This document shows positions 1 through 6,931 of a stretch of DNA of 8,095 nucleotides, piece after piece; the first letter of the stretch is position 1; the number at the start of each line of letters is the position of its first letter. A model generated the notes under the pieces. The model saw only the letters and a program-made list of their open reading frames with translations, was not told the origin of the DNA and searched no databases. Source of the DNA: an uncultured Chlorobiaceae bacterium (lineage in GTDB: Bacteria > Bacteroidota > Chlorobiia > Chlorobiales > Chlorobiaceae); assembly GCA_903838095.1 (NCBI GenBank), contig CAILXE010000402.1, positions 1-8,095 of the forward strand, read 5' to 3'. The position numbers and the translations under genes were made by a program.

Positions 1-7
1 GAAAGTC

Positions 8-235
8 ATGAAACAAGATATTCACCCAAAGTACAAGGAAGTCACCGTCAACTGTGCCAACTGCGGCAATTCCTTTGTTACCCGTTCAACCCGACCAACC
101 ATCAAGGTTGACATCTGCAACAACTGCCATCCTTTCTATACCGGAAAACAGACGCTTGTCGATACTGCCGGCCGAGTCGAACGCTTCAACAAGCGCTTTG
201 CAAAATCTGCTGCTGCACAGGCAAATGCACAATAA
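8..235 (+). CDS. rpmE: 50S ribosomal protein L31 (zinc-binding type)
   Basis: Encodes a 75-residue protein that matches bacterial L31, a small protein of the large ribosomal subunit that contributes to contacts between the subunits. The N-terminus MKQDIHPKY, the motif CHPFYTGKQ (residues 40-48) and [10 protein letters not shown] are family hallmarks. Four cysteines in two CxxC pairs (C16/C19 and C37/C40) mark the zinc-binding (C+) form rather than the zinc-free paralogue made under zinc starvation. Length is normal for the family. The ATG lies 7 bases from the window edge, so the promoter and most of the ribosome binding site are outside; GAAAG at bases 1-5 may be the end of the latter. frr follows on the same strand after 48 bp, so the two are probably co-transcribed. 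Identification is very secure. Confidence 0.97.
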   Translation: MKQDIHPKYKEVTVNCANCGNSFVTRSTRPTIKVDICNNCHPFYTGKQTLVDTAGRVERFNKRFAKSAAAQANAQ

Positions 236-251
236 AAAAGCTTTCTTTTTT
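234..251 (+). terminator. Weak A/T hairpin between rpmE and frr
   Basis: AAAAAAG (234-240) can pair with CTTTTTT (245-251) around a CTTT loop, and the element overlaps the rpmE stop codon. The stem has a single G-C pair, so at best it would be a partial terminator or attenuator between two genes of one transcript, or a 3'-end stabiliser. It may equally be chance in AT-rich sequence. Confidence 0.2.
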
Positions 252-283
252 CAGCAAACCAACACTAACCCATTGGAAAAACT

Positions 284-844
284 ATGAGTGTCAGGGAGGT
301 TTATCAGAAAACTGAGCCTAAAATGAAAAAGACTATCGAAGCATTTCAGCATGAAATTGCTTCGATCAGAACAGGAAAAGCGACGACAACACTTCTTGAT
401 CGTGTCAAGGTTGAAGCTTATGGCCAGCAGATGCCACTGAAACAGGTTGGTAACGTGAGCGTGGCTGATGTCCATACTCTTATGGTACAGGTCTGGGACA
501 AATCCATGGTCTCGGCTACTGAACGGGCTATTCGTGACGCAAATCTTGGCCTCAACCCGGCAGCAGATGGCCAGAACGTCAGGGTCACAATCCCCCCACT
601 TACCGAAGAACGCCGGAAAGAGTTTGTCAAACTCACCAAAAAATTCGGGGAAGACTCCAAGGTATCTCTTCGAAATCTTCGACGCGACATGATTCAGGAA
701 ATTGAAAAACTTGAAAAGTCGAAAGCAATCAGCGAAGATGATAAAAACAAAGGAAAAAAAGAGGCTGATGAGATGCTCCACAAATACGAAAAACAGCTAA
801 CCGAACTGATTGTCATGAAAGAGAAGGAGATTATGGAGGTATAG
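284..844 (+). CDS. frr: Ribosome recycling factor
   Basis: Encodes a 186-residue protein, the usual length of RRF. After termination it works with EF-G to split the 70S ribosome and free it from mRNA and deacylated tRNA, in the cytoplasm. Conserved segments are visible along the whole length: the FQHEIASIRTGKA region (about residues 21-33), the IRDANLGLNP segment (about 83-92), and TEERRKEFVK followed by KVSLRNLRRD (about 107-135). The last of these belongs to the long three-helix domain, where a conserved Arg contacts rRNA in the E. coli protein. The C-terminal part is charged and helical (EIEKLEKSKAISEDDKNKG), as expected. The start ATG has only a weak purine stretch (GGAAAA, 275-280) upstream. 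The gene follows rpmE by 48 bp and ends 24 bp before a strong terminator. No odd residues or truncation are seen. Confidence 0.97.
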   Translation: MSVREVYQKTEPKMKKTIEAFQHEIASIRTGKATTTLLDRVKVEAYGQQMPLKQVGNVSVADVHTLMVQVWDKSMVSATERAIRDANLGLNPAADGQNVRVTIPPLTEERRKEFVKLTKKFGEDSKVSLRNLRRDMIQEIEKLEKSKAISEDDKNKGKKEADEMLHKYEKQLTELIVMKEKEIMEV

Positions 845-867
845 CAACTGGTCGAAGACCAATGCAG

Positions 868-897
868 AAAGCCGGATTTGACACCGGCTTTTTTTTT
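868..897 (+). terminator. Rho-independent terminator after frr, shared with the convergent bchY
   Basis: AAAGCCGG (868-875) pairs perfectly with CCGGCTTT (884-891) around an 8-nt loop, and a run of nine T follows (889-897). This is a textbook intrinsic terminator for the + strand rpmE-frr transcript. Read on the minus strand, the same stem lies just past the bchY stop, but only three T follow it there, so termination of bchY by this hairpin would be weaker. Confidence 0.9.
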
Positions 898-903
898 GTA
901 CTG

Positions 904-2139
904 TCACTCAAAATACTCTTTCATCGTTTTGAACACCTCTCTCTTACCAAGCAGCCCGCCAATCATTCCCAGAACCGTTGCAGCACCTGCAGCAAAAAAA
1001 AGTGGTCGCGCAGAGATGTTGTTCGTATAATAGATTGCCGGAATACCCCGCTCTTTTGCAAAACTGTCCAGCGAGGTGGTTCCGATCACAAGATCCGGTT
1101 CATAGTCGATCACCGCCTGCATGTCTTCTTCAAGATATTTACGATAGCGAATCTCTGTACCAAGCATGGAAAGGACATGGTGATCTTCCTCTCCGAGCAG
1201 ATTCTGAGCTATTGAGGTTGATGCGTAAGGCACCTCAAGGCCGGCTTCAAGCAAAAGACGCACGACAGGAAGTTCGTTTCCTTCATAACCTGCAACGATT
1301 ACTTTACCTTTCAGATGACTAAACCGCGACAGAACGTCACGAGTCTTCTGACTCTCTTCTTCTGCAACAGCGCGAACCATCTCAGAATCAAGCTCAAGAG
1401 CCTCTCCAATGCGACATATCCATTGTGCAGTGGCATTGGCTCCGATCGGGTTTCCTTTAATAATTTTCACTCCATGCTCTTCAAACAACGATACTGAACG
1501 CTCATAAAAAGGGTGAAGCACCGCACAAGCCTCAACCATGCCTGCTTCGATATAATCCTCAAGCGCCGTTCCTGGAAGAGCTATCACCGACTCTACGCCT
1601 ATTTTCTGAAGAATTGCTCCTATCATCATGGCATCAACTGGAAAAATCTCTCCCAGCAACACCAGCGATTTAGCTTTTTTCACGCTCTCAAATTGTGCAA
1701 AACGCTTCAAAAGCGTCGCGACAGCAACATCTTTCGCTTCAGGGTGTGTCCTGATCTGAAAGGCAGGGAGACGAACAAGAAGCACCTCTGCATTGCCAAC
1801 TTTCTTTGGCAACAGCTCCTCAGCAATACCAGCAGTTTCAGCCACACAGGTACTGACAACCGGAATAAATCTCACTGCAGGATCAACAGCAATCTCCCCA
1901 ATGGTACGACGCACATCGTCAATCATGGTTCCGCCTGAAATCTGAACATTCATCAGTTCAGGCGAGATAATCGACTTTCGAGCGGCATAAAAATGCGAAA
2001 CAAAAGTCAGTCCATAAAGACAACCCTGATCGGCGACCAGACAAACCTGGACTCCGTCAATCCTTGTCAATACCCTCAGTCCACCAAATGCCGGGCACAT
2101 CGACTGGGGGTGTAATGTGTTACAAGCCTTTTTCTCCAT
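904..2139 (-). CDS. bchY: Chlorophyllide a reductase subunit Y (BchY)
   Basis: BchY pairs with BchZ as the nitrogenase MoFe-like catalytic component of chlorophyllide a reductase; BchX supplies electrons. The enzyme reduces the C7=C8 bond of ring B on the route to bacteriochlorophyll a. The 411-residue product opens with SMCPAFGGLR (from residue 13) and GCLYGLTFVSHFYAAR (39-54), both typical of BchY. Cysteines 15, 40 and 98 are spaced 25 and 58 residues apart, the same spacing as the three BchY cysteines that, as I recall, bind the [4Fe-4S] cluster in the purple-bacterial enzyme (with a fourth ligand from BchZ). I chose the ATG at 2139 rather than the upstream TTG at 2217 because GAGGG lies 9 nt before it and the extra residues only read through the upstream gene. 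It overlaps that gene by 20 bp. bchX and bchZ are not in this window. Confidence 0.95.
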   Translation of the reverse strand: MEKKACNTLHPQSMCPAFGGLRVLTRIDGVQVCLVADQGCLYGLTFVSHFYAARKSIISPELMNVQISGGTMIDDVRRTIGEIAVDPAVRFIPVVSTCVAETAGIAEELLPKKVGNAEVLLVRLPAFQIRTHPEAKDVAVATLLKRFAQFESVKKAKSLVLLGEIFPVDAMMIGAILQKIGVESVIALPGTALEDYIEAGMVEACAVLHPFYERSVSLFEEHGVKIIKGNPIGANATAQWICRIGEALELDSEMVRAVAEEESQKTRDVLSRFSHLKGKVIVAGYEGNELPVVRLLLEAGLEVPYASTSIAQNLLGEEDHHVLSMLGTEIRYRKYLEEDMQAVIDYEPDLVIGTTSLDSFAKERGIPAIYYTNNISARPLFFAAGAATVLGMIGGLLGKREVFKTMKEYFE

Positions 2140-3142
2140 GAAGAACCACCCTCTTGATAACATGTTGGATATACGCTCTGCCACCAATTTTTTCAGGCAT
2201 TCGCTTGAGGCGCTCAACGGCCGCTCTGCGATTCGAAAAACTTCCTGTAATCAACCTGTAATATTTGATCTTTTTCTCATATCCCGGCCAGACAAAAACC
2301 GTAATACCTTCTTTACGAAGACGAAGCACCTCTTTATGAACAGTTGCTAAATTACTAAAAGTCGCAAGAACAATGGTATAACCGTCCGTCACAAGAACAA
2401 CAGAATCAGCAGCTTTCTCCTGCTTTGATAACATACCGGCAGTGTCCTGAACTGACTCCAGACGATCAACTTTTGTAACTCTGTTCACAGGAGAAACAAC
2501 ACTGTCATGAACCTTCGGAGCCTTAAAAAAATAAAACCATACATCCTGTGGGCTGTAATACAAAAATCCAGCGCACACGCTGAGAAGCAACATTGCCGAA
2601 AAGAGCACAACGTAACGAAACGTTTTTACGGCGCCATTTCTGGCTCTATGTTGAGTAAGAACAACTTCCGTCAAATCCTGATACTCTCTGTTCAGAAGCA
2701 ATTCAAGTGAAGACTCAGGAATAAAACGATAAGATCCTGATTCAAGAGAAAATTTTCCAAAACCACTAATGTATATCTCGCTTCTTTGTCTCACAGCCCG
2801 GGAAAAAACTTTTCCTAAAATACGTCCAAACCGACGAGCTTCAACTTGAGTCATAAATAAATACGACCGTGCAATACGCGCTACATCATCAAATCTGGAA
2901 ATTCGCCATTTAAACGATAAAATATTTACAGGTGGAGTATAGATAATGGTTGATGCTGTACTCTTTTTTTTTACAGAAATATGCTGGACAGTAAACGTGC
3001 CAAGCCCCTTGACAGAAAGCTTGCCAACAGCCAGAAAATCAGTAACCATAGCTGAATAAAAATCACTCAACAACCGACCAGCCACATCAACATCTACATC
3101 AATCCGGTCAGCCAGTTCCTCCAAAAAATTGCTGTTGATCAT
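2120..3142 (-). CDS. Membrane protein with tandem HU-like domains and a C-terminal SPOR domain
   Basis: A 340-residue protein. Residues about 1-80 look like an HU/IHF-type fold (helical start, then KLSVKGLGTFTVQ at 41-53). A second such unit spans about 95-145 (EIYISGFGKFSLESGSYRF from 122). This tandem arrangement resembles the bacterial HU-CCDC81 domains described in Bacteroidota proteins. A single membrane helix follows at about 176-197, then a linker, and a SPOR-like domain at about 253-330 (GYTIVLATFSN, YYRLITGSFSNRRAAVERL). SPOR domains bind denuded peptidoglycan, often at the septum, so the C-terminus is expected in the periplasm and the HU-like part in the cytoplasm. The ATG at 3142 has no Shine-Dalgarno match but a promoter-like element lies just upstream. 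The 3' end overlaps bchY by 20 bp. Domain assignment is by eye; whether the HU-like part binds DNA is unknown. Confidence 0.8.
   Translation of the reverse strand: MINSNFLEELADRIDVDVDVAGRLLSDFYSAMVTDFLAVGKLSVKGLGTFTVQHISVKKKSTASTIIYTPPVNILSFKWRISRFDDVARIARSYLFMTQVEARRFGRILGKVFSRAVRQRSEIYISGFGKFSLESGSYRFIPESSLELLLNREYQDLTEVVLTQHRARNGAVKTFRYVVLFSAMLLLSVCAGFLYYSPQDVWFYFFKAPKVHDSVVSPVNRVTKVDRLESVQDTAGMLSKQEKAADSVVLVTDGYTIVLATFSNLATVHKEVLRLRKEGITVFVWPGYEKKIKYYRLITGSFSNRRAAVERLKRMPEKIGGRAYIQHVIKRVVLHGEKGL
2149..2153 (-). promoter_or_regulatory. Ribosome binding site deciding the bchY start
   Basis: On the minus strand GAGGG sits 9 nt upstream of the ATG at 2139, inside the last codons of the upstream gene. 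It supports the 411-residue form of BchY over a 437-residue form starting at a TTG at 2217, and suggests that bchY translation may be coupled to termination of the upstream gene. Confidence 0.6.
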
Positions 3143-3157
3143 AAAAAAGCACTTACA

Positions 3158-3185
3158 ATATTATATACCAACACTTTACAGTCAA
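3158..3185 (-). promoter_or_regulatory. Probable promoter of the HU/SPOR-bchY unit
   Basis: On the minus strand TTGACT (3185-3180) is followed after 16 nt by TAATAT (3163-3158); an overlapping TATAAT at 3165-3160 would give a 14-nt spacer. This is close to a sigma-70-type promoter. It would start transcription only about 10 nt before the ATG at 3142, which fits the lack of a Shine-Dalgarno sequence in the short leader. Confidence 0.4.
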
Positions 3186-3233
3186 TTATAAAGGAATATA
3201 ACACTTCCCTCCCATCCACTTGCAAAGAAATGC

Positions 3234-3564
3234 TCAAAACACTTCATCAGGTATGATCAGATTACTTTCCCTATTACAAATGAATCTTTTCTTCAGAGAA
3301 TCATAAGTTTGAACAAGCCGACACATTGCGCACAGATAATAATCACCAGAACAGAATAAAATAGAAACAAAAACGTCAACAAATAATATCAGCGGAATAA
3401 GAATATATTGCGAGATAAAAAACATTACCGCATACAAACAAAAGCAAATAAAATAAATCCTCATGAATGAATGAGGCCAAAGCGATAACAACAACCAATA
3501 CAGCAAAAACAATATATGGCAGGGCGCTGGCAGCAAACGGAATAGTATTTTTAACAACTAACAG
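3234..3564 (-). other. Hydrophobic coding-like stretch, possibly a decayed or tiny membrane protein
   Basis: Two overlapping minus-strand frames are both open and hydrophobic. One runs 3557-3234 (107 codons, TTG start) and has an odd Cys- and Trp-rich composition at its N-terminus but an ordinary soluble-looking C-terminus (YDSLKKRFICNRES). The other runs 3564-3376 (62 codons, no ATG, GTG or TTG start) and reads like a normal membrane helix (ALPYIVFAVLVVVIALASF) followed by IHEDLFYLLL. The better-looking halves are in different frames, which suggests a frameshifted remnant. T-rich DNA also yields hydrophobic frames by chance. I do not recognise a family. Confidence 0.15.
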
Positions 3565-3699
3565 TTTTGTATTTCCTCAAAACAAGTAACGCAAGGAAAG
3601 CAAAAACTCAAACAATTTTGCTAACAAGTATTACAGGGTGATCTAACATGAACACTCAACAATAAGTAGCTGGCAAATACACAATTCGATTTATCAACA

Positions 3700-3861
3700 A
3701 TGAATCCGGTCACGCTTCAGGCACATATCACTCAAGACAATCAAACAAGTTCATTTATAGAGAGAATCACTCCCCCTCCACATTACAGCACTACCTGGGC
3801 TTTTCTCACCAACAAGAAGGGGCCAAAAGAATTTAAATCATCAAGAAACACGAAAACTTAA
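3700..3861 (+). CDS. Small unrecognised open reading frame, doubtful
   Basis: An ATG-started frame of 53 codons with an even, soluble-looking composition, including ITPPPHYSTTWAF and LTNKKGPKEFK. It has no Shine-Dalgarno sequence, no recognisable family and lies in the gene-poor region. It is listed because codons and residues look less random than their surroundings, but it may well be chance. Confidence 0.12.
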   Translation: MNPVTLQAHITQDNQTSSFIERITPPPHYSTTWAFLTNKKGPKEFKSSRNTKT

Positions 3862-4023
3862 TACTTGCATTATCATCTGATAAAATACAGCACTCAAATC
3901 AGGAAAATCACAATTTTACAACAAGAAACAAAAATGTTTTTAGCATTAAGCCATTAAAACAGGATAACTTATAGTTATAACGGCATTGTTTTTACTGCTC
4001 TTGGTTTCGCTATAAGGGACCTG

Positions 4024-4032
4024 TGTTATAAT
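4024..4032 (+). promoter_or_regulatory. Extended -10 promoter-like element
   Basis: TGTTATAAT matches the extended -10 form TGnTATAAT exactly. A clear -35 is missing: TTTCGC gives a 16-nt spacer but is poor, and TTGGTT is too far away. An extended -10 can work without a good -35. Transcription would begin near 4039 and run into the run of hairpins listed as a candidate RNA. Confidence 0.3.
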
Positions 4033-4038
4033 GGTGTC

Positions 4039-4200
4039 ATTACTGTTTACAGCGAGCTTGCTGAGAGTGAGCAAAGGCTGTTGGTGTAACTGAAAACAAT
4101 TTTGTTTTATCTTCTTGGCTTTCTTGCTGAAAGAAAGGATTATGTACTTGTCAGTGAGATGTGCTATACATCTCTGAACGACTACGATTGAATTCTTTTT
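4039..4200 (+). ncRNA. Candidate structured small RNA, family unknown
   Basis: Downstream of the TGnTATAAT element are four successive hairpins. First: ACAGC (4049-4053) with GCTGT (4077-4081), stacked after a GAG bulge on CTTGCT (4057-4062) with AGCAA-A-G (4070-4076). Second: AAAACA (4093-4098) with TGTTTT (4103-4108). Third: CTTTCTT (4119-4125) with AAGAAAG (4131-4137) around GCTGA. Fourth: TCAG plus AGATGT (4151-4162) with ACATCT plus CTGA (4168-4177) around GCTAT. A T5 run at 4196-4200 is too far from the last stem to be a standard terminator, so the 3' end is a guess. It does not resemble tmRNA, 6S, SRP RNA, RNase P or a tRNA. The strand is chosen only from the promoter-like element. Confidence 0.22.
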
Positions 4201-4351
4201 GACAAGAAGAAGAGAAATGAAGAGTTGTCTTTGTTATTTTCCACACACTTTGTTAATGGAAAAAAAGATAGACTGGCTTGAGAGAACTTTCGGGAGATGG
4301 AAGAAGAGAGACACTAAAAACAAGGAGAAGGGTTTTGTGTGTTGTCAGCTT

Positions 4352-5425
4352 TTATTCTGTTGTATAGATAACAACAGGAGGAACAGCGGCAATGAGTGTT
4401 TCATTAATCGTCAAATCTTCAGCATGAGTTACAACTGAGCCAAGTGCTAAATCACTCATTATGGTGACATCCGTCAGACCCTGCTCTTTGCTGGAAGAGG
4501 AAGAAAGCATATCATTATTATTTGCCACTGTTGAGGAGACATCTTTTGCATCAACCGTGCCAACAGCATCAGAAGTGGTCACCTGCACAGAAGGGGTATT
4601 ATTATCCTTTGAGATATTTTTTTCCGTCTTGTTGGCCATTGCTGGCAGCTCTGGATTTTCATTGAAGTGAACAAAGCCGGTAACTTCGGAAGCAATATTA
4701 TTATAAGTATCCTTTATTGCAGAAGCCATATCCACAGTGACATGAGCATTGGTTTTCCGGTGAGTAACTTGCTTGTTGCCAATTAACTTTTTGGATGGCA
4801 TTGCAACCTTTTTATGATGCTGCTCATTCAACACAAGAAGAGGATGTGCAGATACATTTTGAGCAATAGCATGTTTGTTGAGGGCTTCAGCTTTTTTCGT
4901 TTTATACAAAACTCCTGAAGTTCGCGCTGTGCCGGAAGTGGGAAGAAAAGTATTAACGTTTTTTGATGGCTCCGCTGCCAAACTCTTCACATTCGTTACA
5001 GCAGCAATTTTCGGAGCCGGGTTTACGGTAAAGCTTATGCTACTCCTGGTTGAGGCAACAAGATGATTCGCATCTCTAACTGAAAAAATTACATTCGCAG
5101 TAGAATAAACTTTTTTTGGTGTACCTGTCACTTCACCAGTTTTTGCATTAAGAACCAGACCGTCTGGAAGTATACCTGAACTCACGATATAATTATAAGG
5201 GCCCACTCCTCCGCTGGCTGTCAGCGGCTTCAAACTGGTTATCGCTTTACCAACGGTCAGACTATGTACCTCAGAAATTGCGGTTGCAGCAGGAGCTATA
5301 AAAAGAGCCTTAATATTTCGAACAATCAGATCAGGTTTTGATACCAACACTGAAACTATGCCCAAGCCGATCAAGAGGAACGAAATCCCAATGACTATAT
5401 AGCGGATCTTTGAAAAAAACTTCAT
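4352..5425 (-). CDS. Membrane-anchored protein with one putative Ig (He_PIG-type) domain
   Basis: A 357-residue protein of unknown role, probably envelope-located. It has a short basic N-terminus and one hydrophobic helix (about residues 7-29, uncleaved anchor or signal peptide). Residues about 55-135 match the putative-Ig/cadherin-like fold: PLTASGGVGPYNY (67-79), LPDGLVLNAKTGEVTGTP (86-103), then a strand ending SISFTV (129-134). The LPxGLxLxxxTGxxxGTP pattern is the signature of that family, usually repeated many times in large adhesins; only one copy is present here. The remainder (136-357) is low in complexity, rich in Ala, Ser, Thr, Asn and Lys, and probably disordered, with a poly-Ser run (308-312). 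The ATG at 5425 has no strong ribosome binding site. No partner gene is adjacent on the same strand. It might be a shortened relative of larger surface proteins. Confidence 0.75.
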   Translation of the reverse strand: MKFFSKIRYIVIGISFLLIGLGIVSVLVSKPDLIVRNIKALFIAPAATAISEVHSLTVGKAITSLKPLTASGGVGPYNYIVSSGILPDGLVLNAKTGEVTGTPKKVYSTANVIFSVRDANHLVASTRSSISFTVNPAPKIAAVTNVKSLAAEPSKNVNTFLPTSGTARTSGVLYKTKKAEALNKHAIAQNVSAHPLLVLNEQHHKKVAMPSKKLIGNKQVTHRKTNAHVTVDMASAIKDTYNNIASEVTGFVHFNENPELPAMANKTEKNISKDNNTPSVQVTTSDAVGTVDAKDVSSTVANNNDMLSSSSSKEQGLTDVTIMSDLALGSVVTHAEDLTINETLIAAVPPVVIYTTE

Positions 5426-5722
5426 AATGGACGCCGTTGAATTAATTCCCTTTCGAACCCATCAAGTCAGCATGGCTAAAATACCTTCACGCAAATATAC
5501 GGCAGCTTCGGAAAATATTTAAGGTCGACAAACCTTCTTGGCCATAACCGAGTATAACAGAATAATGTATAGATTAAATGTATAAATTTAAATAAATAAT
5601 TTTCAATTTTTTCTTTGCGGCAAGCGAGAAACATTCAAGCTTTATTTTTGCCAAAAAGCTCAATGAATTTTTCTCATATCAAGAATTCCGATGACCCTTT
5701 TCACTTCTCCTTTTGAATTTTT
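5426..5722. other. Divergent intergenic region between the Ig-domain gene and xseA
   Basis: This AT-rich stretch must hold the promoters of both flanking genes. I see a minus-strand TATACT-like -10 near 5550-5556, a small hairpin AAGGT/ACCTT (5521-5525 with 5532-5536), two direct copies of AATGTATA 13 bp apart (5564-5571 and 5577-5584), and an AGCTTT/AAAGCT inverted repeat near 5638-5662. None is strong enough to assign as a defined promoter or operator. xseA lacks an obvious Shine-Dalgarno sequence. No gene is apparent. Confidence 0.5.
5564..5584. repeat. Short direct repeat AATGTATA x2
   Basis: Two identical 8-bp copies begin 13 bp apart in the divergent intergenic region. They could be paired sites for a regulator of the Ig-domain gene or xseA, but in such AT-rich sequence chance is a fair explanation. 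Confidence 0.25.
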
Positions 5723-6931
5723 ATGAGCGCTGAAATTCTTTCTGTCAGCCAACTGACGCAACAGATCAAAACCGGACTTGAAACTCTTTTTCCTCAGGTA
5801 AGGATCAAAGGGGAAATTTCAAATTTCAAGAGGCACGGTTCAGGCCACATTTATTTGACGCTGAAAGATGAAGGTGCCCAGATACCTGCCGTTATTTGGA
5901 AAACAACCGCGAGCCGTCTTGGCATTCCTTTCAAAGACGGCATGGATGTCGTTGCTGAAGGACGTCTTGAAGTCTATCCTCCATCTGGGCGCTACCAACT
6001 CATCTGCACCTCCCTCACTGAAGCCGGGCAGGGTGCGTTGCAGCAAGCTTTTGCCGAACTCTTGCAGAAACTTGCCAAAGCCGGCTATTTCAGCACTGAA
6101 CGCAAAAGAGCGCTTCCTGCAATCCCGGAGACCATAGGACTTGTCACCTCTCCAACCGGAGCAGTAATAGAAGATATGAGCAACGTGCTGGAACGACGAT
6201 TCCCGGCAGCAAAAGTGTTTCTTTATCCAGTCAAAGTACAAGGGTCCAATGCCGCCGAAGAAGTCGCCGCCGGTATCGCCTATTTTAACTCTTCAAAACA
6301 CAGGCGCCACCGACCTGAAGTGATTATTATTGCAAGAGGTGGTGGTTCGCTGGAAGATTTACAGGCTTTTAACGGTGAACTTGTTGCCAATGCCATTTAC
6401 AACTCAAAAATACCTGTCATCAGTGCTGTAGGTCACGAAACAGATCTCACCATTGCCGATATGGTCGCCGACCTGAGGGCAGGAACTCCCTCCATTGCAG
6501 CAGAACTTGCAGTACCTGATACCGAACAACTCCTTCGAAATGTCGACATTGTTATCTCAAGACAAGAGCGGGCTTTACAGGCAAAACTTGACGGCGCTGA
6601 CCGTCATGTCTATTCGATTTGCAACAGTTTTGCTTTCAACCGCCCACCACTCCAGATGCAGCAGTTTCATGAGCGACTTGACTCTCTTATTGCCCGGATG
6701 TCACGAACCATCTTGACCACCTACAGTCAGCAAGTGCAGCGCTACACGTCAGGAAAACAGCAACTGAGCCTCCTCGATTACCGCAAAACACTTGAACGGG
6801 GATATATTCTTGTCAAAAAAGAGGGGAAATTCATGACCAGCGCCAACAAGCTGCAACCCTCAGATGAAGTAAATCTTCTGTTTCATGACGGAGATTTGGC
6901 AGCAATAATCAACGGTGAGAAGAGGCCCTGA
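5723..6931 (+). CDS. xseA: Exodeoxyribonuclease VII large subunit
   Basis: Encodes a 402-residue XseA, the catalytic subunit of exonuclease VII. With several copies of the small subunit XseB it degrades single-stranded DNA from both ends to oligonucleotides and takes part in mismatch repair and damage clean-up. An N-terminal OB-fold lies at about 5-100 ([22 protein letters not shown]). The catalytic region carries [12 protein letters not shown] (141-152), [13 protein letters not shown] (205-217) and [19 protein letters not shown] (235-253). D151, R205, H238 and D241 correspond to residues reported as essential in the E. coli protein. A helical region follows, and the usual C-terminus [14 protein letters not shown] (351-364). 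It is shorter than the E. coli protein (456), mainly in the coiled-coil part. xseB is not in this window. The 3' end overlaps the convergent kdsB by 23 bp, so no terminator fits between them. Confidence 0.96.
   Translation: MSAEILSVSQLTQQIKTGLETLFPQVRIKGEISNFKRHGSGHIYLTLKDEGAQIPAVIWKTTASRLGIPFKDGMDVVAEGRLEVYPPSGRYQLICTSLTEAGQGALQQAFAELLQKLAKAGYFSTERKRALPAIPETIGLVTSPTGAVIEDMSNVLERRFPAAKVFLYPVKVQGSNAAEEVAAGIAYFNSSKHRRHRPEVIIIARGGGSLEDLQAFNGELVANAIYNSKIPVISAVGHETDLTIADMVADLRAGTPSIAAELAVPDTEQLLRNVDIVISRQERALQAKLDGADRHVYSICNSFAFNRPPLQMQQFHERLDSLIARMSRTILTTYSQQVQRYTSGKQQLSLLDYRKTLERGYILVKKEGKFMTSANKLQPSDEVNLLFHDGDLAAIINGEKRP

Larger units (their letters stand above)
3143..4351. other. Gene-poor AT-rich intergenic region of about 1.2 kb
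   Basis: No open frame here has clear homology that I recognise, although both flanking genes read on the minus strand. The region holds, in order: the probable promoter near 3158-3185; a hydrophobic coding-like stretch in overlapping minus-strand frames (3234-3564); a 53-codon + strand frame (3700-3861) that contains a long imperfect hairpin (3796-3806 pairing with 3815-3825, one mismatch and two wobbles); an inverted repeat TTATA-GT-TATAA at 3969-3980; and a promoter-like element followed by several hairpins (4027-4200). I see no transposase, inverted terminal repeats, tRNA or attachment-site duplication. The region could be decayed accessory genes, an unrecognised RNA gene, or both. Confidence 0.6.

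Noticed and set aside
251..781. Minus-strand open frame of 176 codons
   Set aside because: It is antisense to frr across almost its whole length; frr is unmistakable and the antisense product has a Phe/Cys-rich, unnatural composition.
862..1938. Several + strand open frames of 60 to 141 codons
   Set aside because: They are antisense to bchY, whose cysteines and motifs are intact; their products are basic and Cys/His-rich with no family resemblance.
2140..2217. Upstream TTG start giving BchY 26 extra residues
   Set aside because: The extension lies within the HU/SPOR gene, lacks resemblance to BchY, and the ATG at 2139 has its own ribosome binding site.
3796..3825. Hairpin as a terminator
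   Set aside because: The stem has one mismatch and two wobble pairs, and no T-run follows on either strand.
3969..3980. TTATA-GT-TATAA inverted repeat as an operator
   Set aside because: It is short, made only of A/T in its arms, and sits in AT-rich DNA where such repeats are common; nothing ties it to a regulated gene.
4199..4438. + strand open frame of 79 codons with a TTG start
   Set aside because: Its 3' part is antisense to the Ig-domain gene, and its basic, Cys-rich product matches nothing I recognise. The 5' part is covered under the gene-poor region.
4461..5066. + strand frames of 69 and 63 codons
   Set aside because: They are antisense to the low-complexity part of the Ig-domain gene, whose repeated codon types keep the opposite strand open.
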